Below, piece after piece: positions 1 through 11,640 of a stretch of 64,000 bases of DNA (position 1 is the first letter of the stretch; the number at the start of each line of letters is the position of its first letter). Below the pieces are notes generated by a model that ran no database searches, was not told the origin of the DNA, and saw only the letters and a list, made by a program, of their open reading frames with translations. The DNA is taken from contig OZ036015.1 in the NCBI GenBank assembly GCA_964035015.1, positions 2,727,501 through 2,791,500 of the forward strand, read 5' to 3'. The translations under genes were made by a program, and so were the position numbers. The stretch is from Corallium rubrum (lineage: Eukaryota; Cnidaria; Anthozoa; Scleralcyonacea; Coralliidae).

Positions 1-65
1 AGTTCAATGGTTAGAGAGTCTAACTGGTAATTAGAAGGTTACAGGTTCAAACCCTATCTGGCCCT
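1..65 (+). repeat. SINE-A fragment (tRNA-Thr-like), 5' cut by window edge
   Basis: Starts inside the A box (agttcaatggttagag) and runs through the anticodon arm and B box (ggttcaaaccc). It is the tRNA part of the SINE-A family seen complete at 19875-19946. The SINE tail (cattacaccaagctcgcaaacgtacc) reappears at 1145-1195, so about 1.1 kb of other DNA appears to sit within this copy. Confidence 0.75.
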
Positions 66-1145
66 GCAAGTCATCGCAAGCAAACGTCGGTTAATAAGTC
101 ACGCAAATCTTTGTGGATAACATTTGGGTGACGGAAAGTGCGGTTTTCTGGAGGTAAGGGCCCCCAGAAAAAGCTGGAGAAGCGAAAGTCAGAGTGAGAG
201 TAAGAGCCCTCACTGTTATATATGGACCTGGCTCTCATCTCCCAGCCGGGCTTCCCCGTGGTGAAGTTACCGAGGGAAGCGAAGATCAGGGTGAAGGTAA
301 GGGCCCTTACCGTTATGGACCTTGCTCTCCGTCGCCGGTGTGTGCTTCACCGTGGGCGAAGTGTGGCCGAGGGGACACCACTTTCCGCCCCGATTTCTTT
401 ATTAATAGAATATTAAAAATATATATATACCATTTTGGGTTTGTTCTTTACCTCGCTGAGTATTACATAAAAACTAAATGATGTTTCAACGATAAATTAT
501 ATTACAAATTGAGGTTCTTTAACAACAACTCTAAGTGTTCCATATTTATTCTCAAAGGGTGCGGTGGGTGGGGTACCTTCGACTAGATGTTCCGACGAAG
601 GCGATCAAACCAGAGTGAGCTATCTTGTTTTTTGACAGACTTTTAGTGCTTATAAGCTTGGGATGTCCGGTTTGATTAAATCGTATTAGGTAACTTGTGC
701 ATACCTTGTTTTTGCCAAATTGCTAAGAGCAAGAAAAGTGACATAACGCAGAAAATGTCACAACTGCGCTATTGCGTGAGAGTATTAAGATGTAGCTTCT
801 CATTAATCCCAGTTTATCTAGTTAATATAAATTGGCGCCACAAGTCGTCGCAAGTTCTGCACTTCCGCTAGTTCCCACGCCTTTTCGCTAGTTCTCATGG
901 TAGTTTCTATGGCGACGGAGCACGAAAGACTTGCATCGACTTGTGTTTTGTGTTCAAACAATCCGCAAGCTCTCGCAAGTTAAAGAAAACTTGCGATGAA
1001 ATTTGAACAAAATTAAATTAGTCGCAAGCTAACGCAAAGCTAACGCAAGTCATCGCAAGCTGGCGGTCAAACGAGACACAAGCAAGCACAAGCTAAAACT
1101 TGCGATTACTTGCGTTCTCGTTTATTCAGGATCAGGGCTTTTACA
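66..1145. other. Intergenic/intronic DNA rich in CGCAAG motifs
   Basis: No gene recognised. Both ends carry repeated tcgcaag(c/t) heptamers: one cluster at 66-90, a dense one at 840-1115 with copies in both orientations (cgcaag and cttgcg). This looks like the sub-terminal repeats of a non-autonomous DNA transposon inserted in SINE-A. 194-420 contains a duplicated GC-rich stretch (taagggcccttaccgttatggacctggctctc) with no coding character. Confidence 0.4.
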
Positions 1146-1574
1146 TTACACCAAGCTCGCAAACGTACCACATGCACTACATGTATACGTACAACTCTTA
1201 ATTAAGATAATCCCTAAACCACTTTAACTCACATCCATAAAGCTGGCATTAATATAATCACTATTTTCATCGCCGGAAAGAACTACGCGTGAATGGTCAT
1301 CTAAGAAAAAAAATAAAAAATGTATTCAATATTTTTTAAATTAAACTTTTATTTTCTTTTAACATCATTTTGAGTATTTTTATTACATAAGATAAAATAA
1401 ATCAAACCGAATAAAAATAGCAATAAATATAATTTAAAAGTATCGAATTATTTTTTGTTCTTACAAGTAACAATGTTTCCATATCGATTTTTCGGTTTGT
1501 TCATTGGTCTCTTAGCAACTACCCAACTTGCTTCAGACGTTTTAGGTAATTGCTGTAAAGATAACTCATTTTAA

Positions 1575-2010
1575 CTACAAAAATATTAGTATGTAGGCAG
1601 AACTGCTGAGATTAGTTTTGATAACGAAATACTTACGTTTCAAACAGAGCTCTTCATTAGAGTAAAACGTAGGGTGTTGTGTAGGCAGTGTTTTAGATAG
1701 AGCAAAGTGAAAACATGGTAAACTGCTGAGAATAGTTTTAATAACGAAATACTGACGTTTCAAGCAGAGCCCTTCATCAGAGTAAAATGTAGAGTGTTGT
1801 GTAGGCAGTGTTTTAGATAGAGCAAAGTGAAAAGATTGTAAACTGCTGAGAATAGTTTTGATAATGAAATACTGACGTTTCAAGCAGAGCCTTTCATCAG
1901 AGTAAAAATTAGAGTGTTGTGTAGGCAGTGTTTTAGATAGAGCAAAATGAAAACATGGTATTTAATATAAACGTAATACTGACGTTCCAAGCAGAGCCCT
2001 TCATCAGAGT
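1575..2010 (-). repeat. Tandem ~120-bp repeat carrying a TGATGA-hairpin-GAAACGTC motif
   Basis: Three and a half tandem copies on the minus strand, each with ctctgatgaagggctctgc followed by ttgaaacgtcag and tatttcgttatc, and a spacer (gcactgcctacacaaca...). The open frame (SDEGLCLKRQYFVIKT repeated every 40 residues) is a by-product of the 120-bp period. Related single copies lie at 3600-3770 (head-to-head pair) and 56985-57030. Segment 2010-2350 continues an open frame without recognised homology. Confidence 0.75.
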
Positions 2011-2359
2011 AACTAGAACCCAAGGATAGTGCAAAGTTTCGTAGATTTTGATAAGTATTTGATAGATTTTGATAGAGTTCACAATTGCTCACCGTTGTGA
2101 TAGACCCGTGAACTTTTGGGTCTGTGTCGGTGCACGTTGACACTTCGTCACCTTTCGCATCTGAAATGCTAACGTGGCGACTGAACGTTGTGTCGATGAC
2201 ACATTGGCCATCTACTCGCATTTCGCTACCAACTGAAGCTTCCTCAGGATTGTAAAGAGTCGCAGGATTGTAAAAAGTCGCAGAAAACACAGACATAACT
2301 TCACTTCTCGAATACCTCGTCGAAAAGCAAGAAAACGTGCAAAACAACAGCATATCATG

Positions 2360-3600
2360 TGACCAAAAAACTCATTTCCGTATTTAGACAGCCAATCACA
2401 TCAAAGAACGTTCCCGTTGCTAGGCGTCATATGCCTCACATGATTTCATCTCTCATATCCGGTCGTATCAATGACACGTAAACAACTCATTTGACCTTCG
2501 ACTGTTCTGTTATTATAAAATATCTGTTTTTGTTTAACTCTTTCTTGTCCGAATTGGTCTTTAGTATTTTATTCTGGCTAACGCCAGACGATTTTATTCA
2601 CCTCTGGGGAAGCCCCCGGACAGGAATGAGTTAAATCTATTACGCGAATTGATAAAGCGATTCAAAGTCTGGTACTCGGCTGGCGGCTGCTTTACTAGAG
2701 CTGACTTTCACTGAGCCCGAGGTATCTTGACATAAAAACAAAAGAAGGCGAGTCGGCTATATGTTAAACTCGACTGCGAATTGAAATTTCATAAAAAAAT
2801 ACGCCGTCTGTAACCAGCCATTAAATGTCGTATGATATTTATACTATAAAAGTACAGCGATGATGCAATTATGCAAACAGCCGACTTCTCAAGCGGTGAT
2901 TTAATACACATTACTTTTATATGTCGGCAAAGAAAAACTAACTACGGCAGTCTTGAGAATCGACACAAAATAAACTGGACTACGAATCTATGATACAGCG
3001 TATCTGCGTTATGGGAAACACGTCGTTTGTGACTTGTAATTTTGTCTGAGGCAATTGTCGTAGGCCTTAATAGTATGAAAATATAGTTGTGTATATAAAG
3101 TATTTGGAAATCACCAAACCGTGAAGAGGCGAAAAAAAGATGAATTGTGTTAAACACGGCAGCACAAGCGACCAAAACAAAAGACGATGATTGTACTGAG
3201 TTTATCGTCTAAGAAAGTTTATGCACTCAGCGCCCTTCGTTCATCATACCTGAGCAGCTAATATCATACCACCCTTAGGAAAATCTCTAGTTTGACTCTA
3301 TAAATTTCAAAATTAGCAGTTGGGCGGCTGGGCGCGATTCGTCAACAGTGAAATATAAACTAATAAAAACTACTGAACATACGCTTACCTCGAAATACAT
3401 GTGACAATATAAATTGTCTTAGTTATCAGTGAAACTCTTTAAAGTACCTATTGACAACGATATTATTCATCCAAGCACGACAACTTATATGTCGCTAAAC
3501 TTGGCACACCCCCCGGAAAAGTTTACACTATGTATGTATGCATGTATCGTGTGAATTTTCGCCACCATCACAATACTGCAAAGTTTCTGCGAAACTTTGC
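2360..3600. other. Non-coding stretch with one MITE
   Basis: Inside the presumed intron following the juxtamembrane exon of Gene B. Apart from the TTAA-flanked MITE at 2535-2633 nothing was recognised; in particular no exon resembling the start of a PTP catalytic domain (K-N-R-Y-x-N or similar) was found on the minus strand. Confidence 0.5.
2535..2633 (+). mobile_element. 99-bp MITE, single copy, TTAA-flanked
   Basis: Terminal inverted repeats CTCTTTCTTGTCCG and CGGACAGGAATGAG, with TTAA at both ends (2534-2538 region and 2630-2634), the target duplication typical of piggyBac and Kolobok superfamilies. Internal sequence gtattttattctggctaacg is shared with the dimers at 24030-24235 and 39078-39290. 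No coding capacity. Confidence 0.8.
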
Positions 3601-3770
3601 ACTAAAAACTAGAGTGCTGTGTAGACAGTGTTTTGACAAGATGGTAAACTGCTGAGAATAGTTTTGATAACGAAATACAGACGTTTCAAACAGAGCCCTT
3701 GACATTTTACTCTGATGAAGGACTCCAATCGAAACGTCAGTATTTCGTTATTCTTTGTAACAAGGTACTG
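3600..3770. repeat. Head-to-head pair of the TGATGA-GAAACGTC repeat
   Basis: 3600-3700 is a minus-strand copy (cagacgtttcaaacagagccc) and 3705-3765 a plus-strand copy (ctctgatgaaggactccaatc then gaaacgtcag), so the pair forms an imperfect inverted repeat. The loop-stem bases between TGATGA and GAAAC differ from the 1.6-2.0 kb copies. Confidence 0.65.
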
Positions 3771-3825
3771 ACGTTACAAGTTCTGTCGTCGTTTTTGTCG
3801 TTGTTGCTACCGTTGTTAATGCCCT

Positions 3826-4300
<475 letters not shown>

Positions 4301-4315
4301 TCCGTGTCTTCGTAC

Positions 4316-4419
4316 CTCGTATTCCTTTTTAAACGCCTCTTCCTCATTAGCTTTCATTTCGTTAACATAATGAGCGAACTCTGCGATAGCTATGGGAACA
4401 TGAGCTTTCTTGGGAACAC
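4316..4419 (-). CDS. Gene B exon: receptor PTP juxtamembrane (pre-catalytic) segment
   Basis: A 104-bp exon (phase 1 in, phase 0 out): GVPKKAHVPIAIAEFAHYVN, EMKANEEEAFKKEYE. This matches the helical segment just before the catalytic domain of receptor PTPs (for example I-x-V-x-[ED]-[LF]-x-x-H-[VI]-x-x-M-K-x-[NS]-x-x-x-x-F-x-x-E-[YF]-E), and is the key evidence for the gene's identity. The next exon should begin the phosphatase domain; none was found down to position 1. A hexanucleotide array begins about 15 bp after the donor. Confidence 0.88.
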
Positions 4420-4774
4420 CTGCACAAAAAAAAACAAAAAAACAAAATAAATAAATTAACAAGACGCCTGCTCAGGCTTTCAATTGATAGGTGCACTACT
4501 GGTCAACTATAACTCGGTCATTTGCAAAATATTCCAACACCATTCAAGATCATGATTCGAATAAGAGCACTCGCAAATTCGATCACGCTACAATGCCTAC
4601 ATTATGTGCCTCACAGTTTCGCGAAGGCTGACGGAAAGTATTGCGCAATTTTGCAAATTTGTGTGACAAAAAAAACAAACGCATAAACGGAGCCGAACCC
4701 TAGACAGGTAGCCATAATAAATATCATAAGAACGCAGTTTTAGTAAGGATATCGGCTAGTTTATGATGCTCTCA

Positions 4775-5560
4775 ATCTTCATGAAATATATCATACACGA
4801 GGAGGAGTGTTTCATCAGGATATCCAAACACCGAGACGTTTGTTGAAAACCGAGGCGAAGCCGAGGTTTTTGAACAAACTTCGAAGTTAATTCTTTGAAC
4901 GTTTTCATGGCGATAAAGTAATATAAATAAGTTTTGTGGAAACACCACGTAAAATATTTCTTTGCTAAGCTTTCGGCCTGTTGACTCAGGCCTTCATCAG
5001 AGCAATAATAACAAACTGTTGGCTCACGTCAGGTAGTAGGGACCTTACGATACTGGGACGACGACGGCAGTTAAAAAGCAACATAAACTTTATAATTAAA
5101 AAAAGTCACGGATAACTGACTATTATATTTTATATTTGAAGGTAGTTTAATGACTTTCAAAACGCTGCAGTACTGCCAAAAAGATTGTAGTGTCTGTATT
5201 GAAGTAAATCTTAAGCAACAGTTCTCATCTTTTGGCCGTTGACGTCGTCCCGAAGACGTGAAAATGCTCTAAGTGACGTTGTATAAAGAACGAGGACGGT
5301 GTTGAGATTACTCTAGGGACTAAAAATTATTCATTCTCTTTGTTCCATAACTGGAATTTTTTTGTTTAGAAGACGTTGTCGTAGAAGTTGCCGTCGTACT
5401 TCGTAAGGTCCCTAGTGATGAAGGCCTGAGTCAACAGGCCGAAAGCTTAGCAAAGAAATATTTTACGTGGTGTTTCCACAAAACGTATTTATAAAACTTC
5501 GAAGTGGATATCCTGATGAAACACTCCTCCGAGTGTATGATATAGCATCTCAAACAAATC
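4775..5560. repeat. Fold-back element with GGCCTG hairpin motif
   Basis: Long inverted repeat. Left arm 4920-4995 (ttttgtggaaacaccacg, aagctttcggcctgttgact) is mirrored at 5417-5490; outer parts (cacgaggaggagtgtttcat at 4796 and its mirror near 5505-5540) also pair. On the minus strand of the left arm: ctctgatgaaggcctgagtc then aacaggccgaaagc, a perfect 6-bp hairpin between TGATGA and GAAA. The loop (5000-5400) has no recognised content. Lies in the intron between Gene B cytoplasmic exons. Confidence 0.75.
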
Positions 5561-5704
5561 AGTATTTTAAGAGAAAATCGGGGTAAAAGTTTGCTTAATT
5601 TATGTAATTTCGTCCTTCCAAACCACCGACACGGTCGTACTGATTTCCTTTGTGTTTTCCTCATGAATTATTAATGATTTGAGATGCTTATTGAATCAAC
5701 ATAC

Positions 5705-5862
5705 CAGTTTCATTCGAATAGATCACATCGCTTGAAACATTATTTACACTGACAACAGGCTCGCCATCAGGATTATCGAGGACATTTTGAAACGCAACGA
5801 CTACTTCAGCATTGTCCTTGTCAACATCCACGTCGCTCTTCGAAGAACTGCGATGAGATCTC
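5705..5862 (-). CDS. Gene B exon: proximal cytoplasmic segment
   Basis: A 158-bp exon (phase 2 in, phase 1 out): RSHRSSSKSDVDVDKDNAEV, VVAFQNVLDNPDGEPVV, then SSDVIYSNETG. Basic start next to the membrane, then acidic/polar and probably disordered. Contains one Tyr (VIYSN) that could be phosphorylated. Acceptor tttctag, donor gtatgt. Confidence 0.82.
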
Positions 5863-5939
5863 CTAGAAATATACCAACATTTTACCACTCAAAAACACTT
5901 CTCAATAACACGTTTTTCTAACGTGAGGTGTGACACGTA

Positions 5940-7130
5940 TACGTATGTGGTACGTTTGTGAGCTTGGTGTAATGGAACAGACGTTTGGTAGACGTTCATC
6001 AAGCTCAATTACTCACAAAATGTTTCTGAGCCCCAGACAGTGATCGAACCTTCAACCTTCTAATGACCAGTTAGACGCTCTAACCATTGAGCTACTGAGG
6101 CTCAGATGGAGAGCTAAGGTTGTAAATTCATAGTCATATGTACTTCCTAAGTGGTAGCGTTTGCATATGAGATGTAGTTAAAATGATAAGTTGTACGTAT
6201 ACATGTAGTGCATGTGGTACGTTTGTGAGCTTGGTGTAATGGAACAGACGTTTGGTAGACGTTCGTCAAGCTCAATTACTCAGAAAATGTTTCTGAGCCC
6301 CAGAGAGGGATCAATCCTTCAACCTTCTAATGACCAGTTAGACGCTCTAACCATTGAGCTACTGAGGCTCAGATGGAGAGCTAAAGTTGTAAATTCATAG
6401 TCATATGTGTTTCCTAAGTGGTAGCGTTTGCATATGAGATGTAGTTAAAATGATGAGTTGTACGTATACATGCAGTGCATGTGGTACGTTAGCGAGCTTG
6501 GTGTAATGGAACTGACGTTTGCTAGACGTTCATCAAGCTCAATTACTCAGAAAATGTTTCTGAACCCCAGACAGTGATCGAACCTTCAACCTTCTAATGA
6601 CCAGTTAGACGCTCTAACCATTGAGCTACTGAGGCTCAGATGGAGAGCTAAGGTTGTGAATTCATAGTCATATGTGCTTCCTAAGTGGTAGCGTTTGCAT
6701 ATGAGATGTAGTTAAAATGATAAGTTGTACGTATACATGAAGTGTATGTGGTACGTTAGCGAGCTTGGTGTAATGGAACAGACGTTTGGTAGACGTTCAT
6801 TAAGCTCAATTACTCAGAAAATGTTCCTGAGCCCCAGAGAGGGATCAATCCTTCAACCTTCTAATGACCAGTTAGACGCTCTAACCATTGAGCCACTGAG
6901 ACTCAGATGGAGAGCTAAGATTGTGAATTCAGGAAGCATGGATATAGCGTGTGCAGTTAGGGCGCTGCGCCGCTGCCTCTCACCAAAAAGTTACGCCCAG
7001 TCTACTGTGATCTGTGGTCTGAACTGCGTCGTATGGCGGCTGCCTCGTTGTTCTGCGTCTTTCGTAATTCAAACACTGGCTGTGAGTAGGGATGATAATA
7101 GCCCCCAGTACTTTATCCTTTAAATTCATA
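5940..7130 (-). repeat. Tandem array of four SINE-A units with tRNA-Thr-like heads
   Basis: Four head-to-tail units of about 267 bp. tRNA-like parts on the minus strand at 6030-6101, 6297-6368, 6564-6635 and 6831-6902, each 72 bp with acceptor GCCTCAG/CTGGGGC, D-arm AGCTCAATGGTTAGAG, anticodon arm TCTAA-CTGGTCA-TTAGA (anticodon GGT, threonine) and B box GGTTCGATC. No T-run terminator follows directly, and a SINE body (agcttgatgaacgtctacca...) follows, so these are SINEs rather than tRNA genes. Unit 4 is interrupted by about 200 unrelated bp (6930-7110). Confidence 0.85.
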
Positions 7131-7269
7131 GTCATATGTCCTTCTTAAGTGGCAGTGTTTGGTTAAAATGACGTTATGTACATGAAAAGTGTGTGTATCA
7201 GAGCATAGTTAGTGGAGGGTGATGGCTTGGAAACTCGGCAAAAGTCATCGTTCCATGTTTTGTCTAATT

Positions 7270-7890
7270 TTACGGTCACTGAACGTATTGTGTTTTCTGT
7301 ATAATGAAGCAATCATCCAATACCAACGTTCTGGTTTGATTAGTGCAGTCCTTCGTCATTACGTGTTGTAAGTCCTTTGTTCGTTGTAGTCCTTCGTCGT
7401 CACGTGTCCATAGAATTTCCTTTTTTAAACCAATTGCCTTCCTCCAACATGAACACAATAACATGACCATTGGATAATCTTGAAAGACAATGGAGCTTCC
7501 AAACCATTCCCCTCCACTAACTATGTTCTACCCCACACCTGATCATCAAAATAAGGTCTGCATTGGTGTGTTAATCCATATCGTGTTTAGGAAAGCTTCT
7601 GAAGACAATCCAAAGTGGTTTATGGTTGATGTCAAATTTTTCAGGATGACAGGAAGATTCATCCCCTCCAATACCAACGTTCTGGTTTAATTAGTGTAGT
7701 CCTTCGTCATCACGTGTTGTAAGTCCTTTGTTCGTTGTGTACTCCTTCGTCGTCACGTGTCCATAGAATTTCCTTTCTCCAAGCAATTATCTTCCTCCAA
7801 CATGAACTACTGTGTTCATCAACATGACCATTGCATAATCTTGAAAGACAATGGAGCTTCCAAACCACCCCCTCCACTAATTACGATCAG
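7270..7890. repeat. Direct duplication of ~210 bp
   Basis: 7318-7515 and 7668-7880 share gttctggtttgattagtgca, cttcgtcgtcacgtgtccat, and tgaaagacaatggagcttcc. Intervening 150 bp contains no recognised feature. Intronic relative to Gene B. Confidence 0.7.
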
Positions 7891-7968
7891 ACGGGGGGAT
7901 TATGTATCAGTTCAATATACTTAGTCATTTAAACGTGGTAAAAAATTCTGAATAAACAATTGCTCTAC

Positions 7969-8110
7969 CTTTTCAGGAATATAATTCCAACGATTACCAA
8001 AAGAATAACAGCTACAGCCACACCAACAATAATTGCAATTAAAGTACCATTGTTGTTACCATCACCACCACCAGCAGCAGGAGGTGGAGTGCTACCCTTT
8101 CCACCTGGGT
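7969..8110 (-). CDS. Gene B exon: transmembrane segment
   Basis: A 142-bp exon (phase 1 in, phase 2 out). A Gly/Pro/Asn spacer (GGKGSTPPPAAGGGDGNNNG) is followed by a hydrophobic run of about 23 residues, TLIAIIVGVAVAVILLVIVG then IIFLK, and a basic stop-transfer sequence completed by the next exon (K-R-R-S-H-R). Type I orientation follows from N-terminal lectin/FN3 modules and C-terminal PTP juxtamembrane region. Confidence 0.9.
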
Positions 8111-8186
8111 CTAGAATAGAGAATTATCAAAGATTGCGCGTCAAATGCCAGCATTTTTATGAAAGTAATTATCTTATAAAGATTAC

Positions 8187-8232
8187 CTTTGGGAACACTA
8201 AATGATTCGCTCCAATACGAAGGAAACTGGTT
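8187..8232 (-). CDS. Gene B exon: membrane-proximal module 2, closing exon
   Basis: A 46-bp exon coding NQFPSYWSESFSVPK, phase 0 in and phase 1 out, with acceptor ttatag and donor gtaatc. Same size as the Gene A counterpart (52231-52276, TSYPSYWSDSFVFSK). Connects the ectodomain to the transmembrane exon. Confidence 0.85.
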
Positions 8233-8327
8233 CTATAAAAACAAGAAAATAACTGAAAATAATTTGATACACCTCTATTTAATTTCTCTGACAGATGCGC
8301 TAAATCCTTCATTCAAATGATTGGTCG

Positions 8328-8720
<393 letters not shown>

Positions 8721-8821
8721 TCCTTCCCTCTCCTCCTTCACTCACTCAATCTCCCAACTCCCCTATCTCTCTCTCTCCAACAAATACTACTTAATCATTT
8801 AATAATTAATTGGTATCTTAC

Positions 8822-9104
8822 TCCTGACGCGTCATAGTTGAACTGTGCAGTGCGATATACCAGACCCGGTTCCAGTACAACCCTAGACTCCAACGCCCTT
8901 CTGCGACGCTTTTTAGCATCAGAAACCTGAAGTGTGACCTTAATTGTGTTTTCTTTAAAATCATCCACGTTGATCTCCATAGCAATGAAGGCCACATTGT
9001 CACCGTCGTTTTTAACAGCAGAAAAATTAATCGGTTTAATTTCTTCAGGAGGTGTTGGAATGGTAGACTCTGACAGAAGTTTAAGGACAATCAACTTCAC
9101 ATTT
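8822..9104 (-). CDS. Gene B exon: membrane-proximal module 2 with polybasic site
   Basis: A 283-bp exon (phase 2 in, phase 0 out), identical in length to Gene A 53348-53630. It contains PTPPEEIKPINFSAVKNDGD, VAFIAMEINVDDF, SDAKKRRRRALESRVVLEPG and VYRTAQFNYDASG. The KKRRRR run fits a furin-type R-x-[KR]-R site; receptor PTPs of the LAR and mu/kappa families are known to be cleaved by furin in their membrane-proximal FN3-like region. Cleavage here is inferred. Acceptor tttaaag, donor gtaaga. Confidence 0.88.
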
Positions 9105-9124
9105 CTTTAAAATGAAAAATACAA

Positions 9125-9450
9125 ATAGAGCAAAGTGGAGTGGAGTGAAGGGAAATAAAGTGAAGTGAAGTGAAGTGAAGTGAAGTGAAGTGAAGTGAAG
9201 TGAAGTGAAGTGAAGTGAAGTGAAGTGAAGTGAAGTGAAGTGAAGTGAAGTGAAGTGAAGTGAAGTGAAGTGAAGTGAAGTGAAGTGAAGTGAAGTGAAG
9301 TGAAGTGAAGTGAAGTGAAGTGAAGTGAAGTGAAGTGAAGTGAAGTGAAGTGAAGTGAAGTGAAGTGAAGTGAAGTGAAGTGAAGTGAAGTGAAGTGAAG
9401 TGAAGTGAAGTGAAGTGAAGTGAAGTGAAGTGAAGTGAAGTAAAGTGAGG
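9125..9450 (+). repeat. (AAGTG)n pentanucleotide array
   Basis: About 55 near-perfect AAGTG units, beginning with ggagtg variants. Occupies the intron between Gene B exons 9469-9544 and 8822-9104. The equivalent intron of Gene A holds a (GTGGA)n array at the same place (53670-54090), indicating descent from one ancestral repeat. Confidence 0.97.
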
Positions 9451-9468
9451 TTCAAGAGTTAAGCTTAC

Positions 9469-9544
9469 ATTATCGCAATGTTTTTTGGTTTTCGCAATGT
9501 AACTGTGTAGCTTTTGTCGTTCTTTACTGGCGAAGGAAGAGGTT
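9469..9544 (-). CDS. Gene B exon: membrane-proximal module 2, linker exon
   Basis: A 76-bp exon (phase 1 in, phase 2 out) coding EPLPSPVKNDKSYTVTLRKP and KNIAI. Same length and frame as the Gene A exon 54110-54185 (EPVLPPKKSNNSYTVTLRKP). Proline-rich start followed by a beta strand. Acceptor gttacag, donor gtaagc. A pentanucleotide array begins about 20 bp past the donor. Confidence 0.85.
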
Positions 9545-9639
9545 CTGTAACAAGAAAATTGAAAGATTCATACGAAACGATACAGCATGCCGAGACTACA
9601 AAACGTCGTTTGTGCTTCTATTACAAATTGTCACCTGCA

Positions 9640-11346
9640 ACCATTGTCACCATGCAAACATTGTCACCATGCAAACATTGTTACCATGCAAACATTGTCA
9701 CCATACAAACATTGTCACCATGCAAACATTGTCACCTGCAACCATTGTCACCATACAAACATTGTCACCATGCAAACATTGTCACCATGCAAACATTGTC
9801 ACCTGCAACCATTGTCACCATACAAACATTGTCACCATGCAAACATTGTCACCATGCAAATATTGTCACCATGCAAACATTGTCACCATACAAACATTGT
9901 CACCATACAAACATTGTCACCGTGCAAACATTGTCACCATGCAAACATTGTCACCATACAAGTATTGTCACCATGCAAACATTGTCAAATGCAAACATTG
10001 TCACCATACAAACATTATCACCATACAAACATTGTCACCATGCAAACATTGTCACCATGCAAACATTGTCACCATGCAAACATTGTCACCATGCAAACAT
10101 TGTCACCATACAAACATTGTCACCATGCAAACATTGTCACCTGCAACCATTGTCACCATACAAACATTGTCACCATACAAACATTGTCACCATACAAACA
10201 TTGTCACCATGCAAACATTGTCACCATGCAAACATTGTCACCATACAAACATTGTCACCATACAAACATTGTCACCATACAAACATTGTCACCATACAAA
10301 CATTGTCACCATGCAAACATTGTCACCATACAAACATTGTCAACATACAAACATTGTCACCATACAAACATTGTCACCATGCAAACATTGTCACCATACA
10401 AACATTGTCACCATACAAACATTGTCACCATGCAAACATTGTCACCATGCAAACATTGTCACCATACAAACATTGTCACCATACAAACATTGTCACCATG
10501 CAAACATTGTCACCATGCAAACATTGTCACCATACAAACATTGTCACCATATAAACATTGTCAAATGCAAACATTGTCACCATACAAACATTGTCACCAT
10601 ACAAACATTGTCACCATGCAAACATTGTCACCATACAAGTATTGTCACCATGCAAACATTGTCAAATGAGAACATTGTCACCATACAAACATTATCACCA
10701 TACAAACATTGTCACCATGCAAATATTGTCACCATGCAAACATTGTCACCATACATTGTCACCATATAAACATTGTCAAATGCAAACATTGTCACCATAC
10801 AAACATTGTCACCATACAAACATTGTCACCATGCAAACATTGTCACCATGCAAACATTGTCACCATGCAAACATTGTCACCATATAAACATTGTCACCAT
10901 ACAAACATTGTCACCATGCAAACATTGTCACCATGCAAATATTGTCACCATGCAAACATTGTCACCATACATTGTCACCATATAAACATTGTCAAATGCA
11001 AACATTGTCACCATACAAACATTGTCACGATACAAACATTGTCACCATGCAAACATTGTCACCATGCAAACATTGTCACTATACAACCATTGTAACCATA
11101 CAAACATTGTCACCATACAAATATTGTCACCATATGCATGCAAACATTGTCACCATGCGAACATTGTCAACATACAAACATTGTCACCATGCAAACATTG
11201 TCACCATACAAATATTGTCACCATGCAAACACTGTCACCATGCAAACATTGTCACCATACAAACATTGTCAAATACAAACATTGTCACCATACAAACATT
11301 GTCACCATGCAAACATTGTCACCATGCAAACATTGTCAAATGCAAA
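9640..11346 (+). repeat. 17-bp minisatellite (ACATTGTCACCATRCAA)n
   Basis: About 100 units of 17 bp. Units differ mainly at one site (CATGCAAA versus CATACAAA), with occasional 12-bp or 15-bp deletions (cattgtcaaatg, ccatacattgtcacc) and repeated higher-order blocks of roughly 220 bp. Because 17 is not a multiple of 3 and the unit has no stop in any frame, all three plus frames stay open with a 17-residue repeat; none is a gene. Fills a Gene B intron. Confidence 0.95.
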
Positions 11347-11367
11347 CATTCCAAAAATTAATCATAC

Positions 11368-11640
11368 CTGAATTTGTTGTTGTTGTTGTTTCATTGCTTG
11401 CTTCACTTTTACCTGCTTGAGTAACAGTCTCAACACTGATGTAATATGTCGTCTCATATTCTAGACCTTCAAGGACGTAGAACAGAGAAGCAGGCGCCAT
11501 TACAATGTTAATGGATTGGTTTGATTTCCGGTATGAAATAATATACTTCATTGCTGTTTGATATTTGGGTAAGGAAGGTTGCCTCCAAGATATATTTAAA
11601 CCATTAGTTCCATTGGAAACAATACCAGCGATCTGTGGAG
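11368..11640 (-). CDS. Gene B exon: fibronectin type III domain 3
   Basis: A 273-bp phase-1 exon, one FN3 domain: APQIAGIVSNGTNG, LNISWRQPSLP, LEGLEYETTYYISVETVTQA. It is highly similar to the Gene A exon at 57628-57903 (shared SWxQPSLPK, TVTQAGxS, TNSG), showing duplication of this part of the gene. The donor is about 20 bp from the end of the 17-bp minisatellite 9640-11346. Confidence 0.9.

Noticed and set aside
1600..2000. Definite hammerhead ribozyme
   Set aside because: The CTGATGA...GAAA core is there, but with an extra base, a weak stem II in this family, and no matching stem I or cleavage triplet that I could verify by eye; kept only as a hypothesis.
1575..2353. Minus frames of 102 and 157 codons as a small protein gene
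   Set aside because: The first is a 40-residue repeat from a 120-bp tandem unit; the second shows no domain or splice support.
6030..6902. Four functional tRNA-Thr(GGT) genes
   Set aside because: Heads fold as cloverleafs but are embedded in a repeated SINE unit without immediate terminator and with unit-to-unit decay of the B box.
9640..11346. Possible CRISPR-like array
   Set aside because: Units are contiguous 17-mers without unique spacers, in an animal genome; a minisatellite.
9514..11420. Plus-strand frames up to 385 codons with HCHHANIVTMQTLS repeats
   Set aside because: All three frames are open simultaneously because a 17-bp unit without stops is tandemly repeated; no start context or domain.
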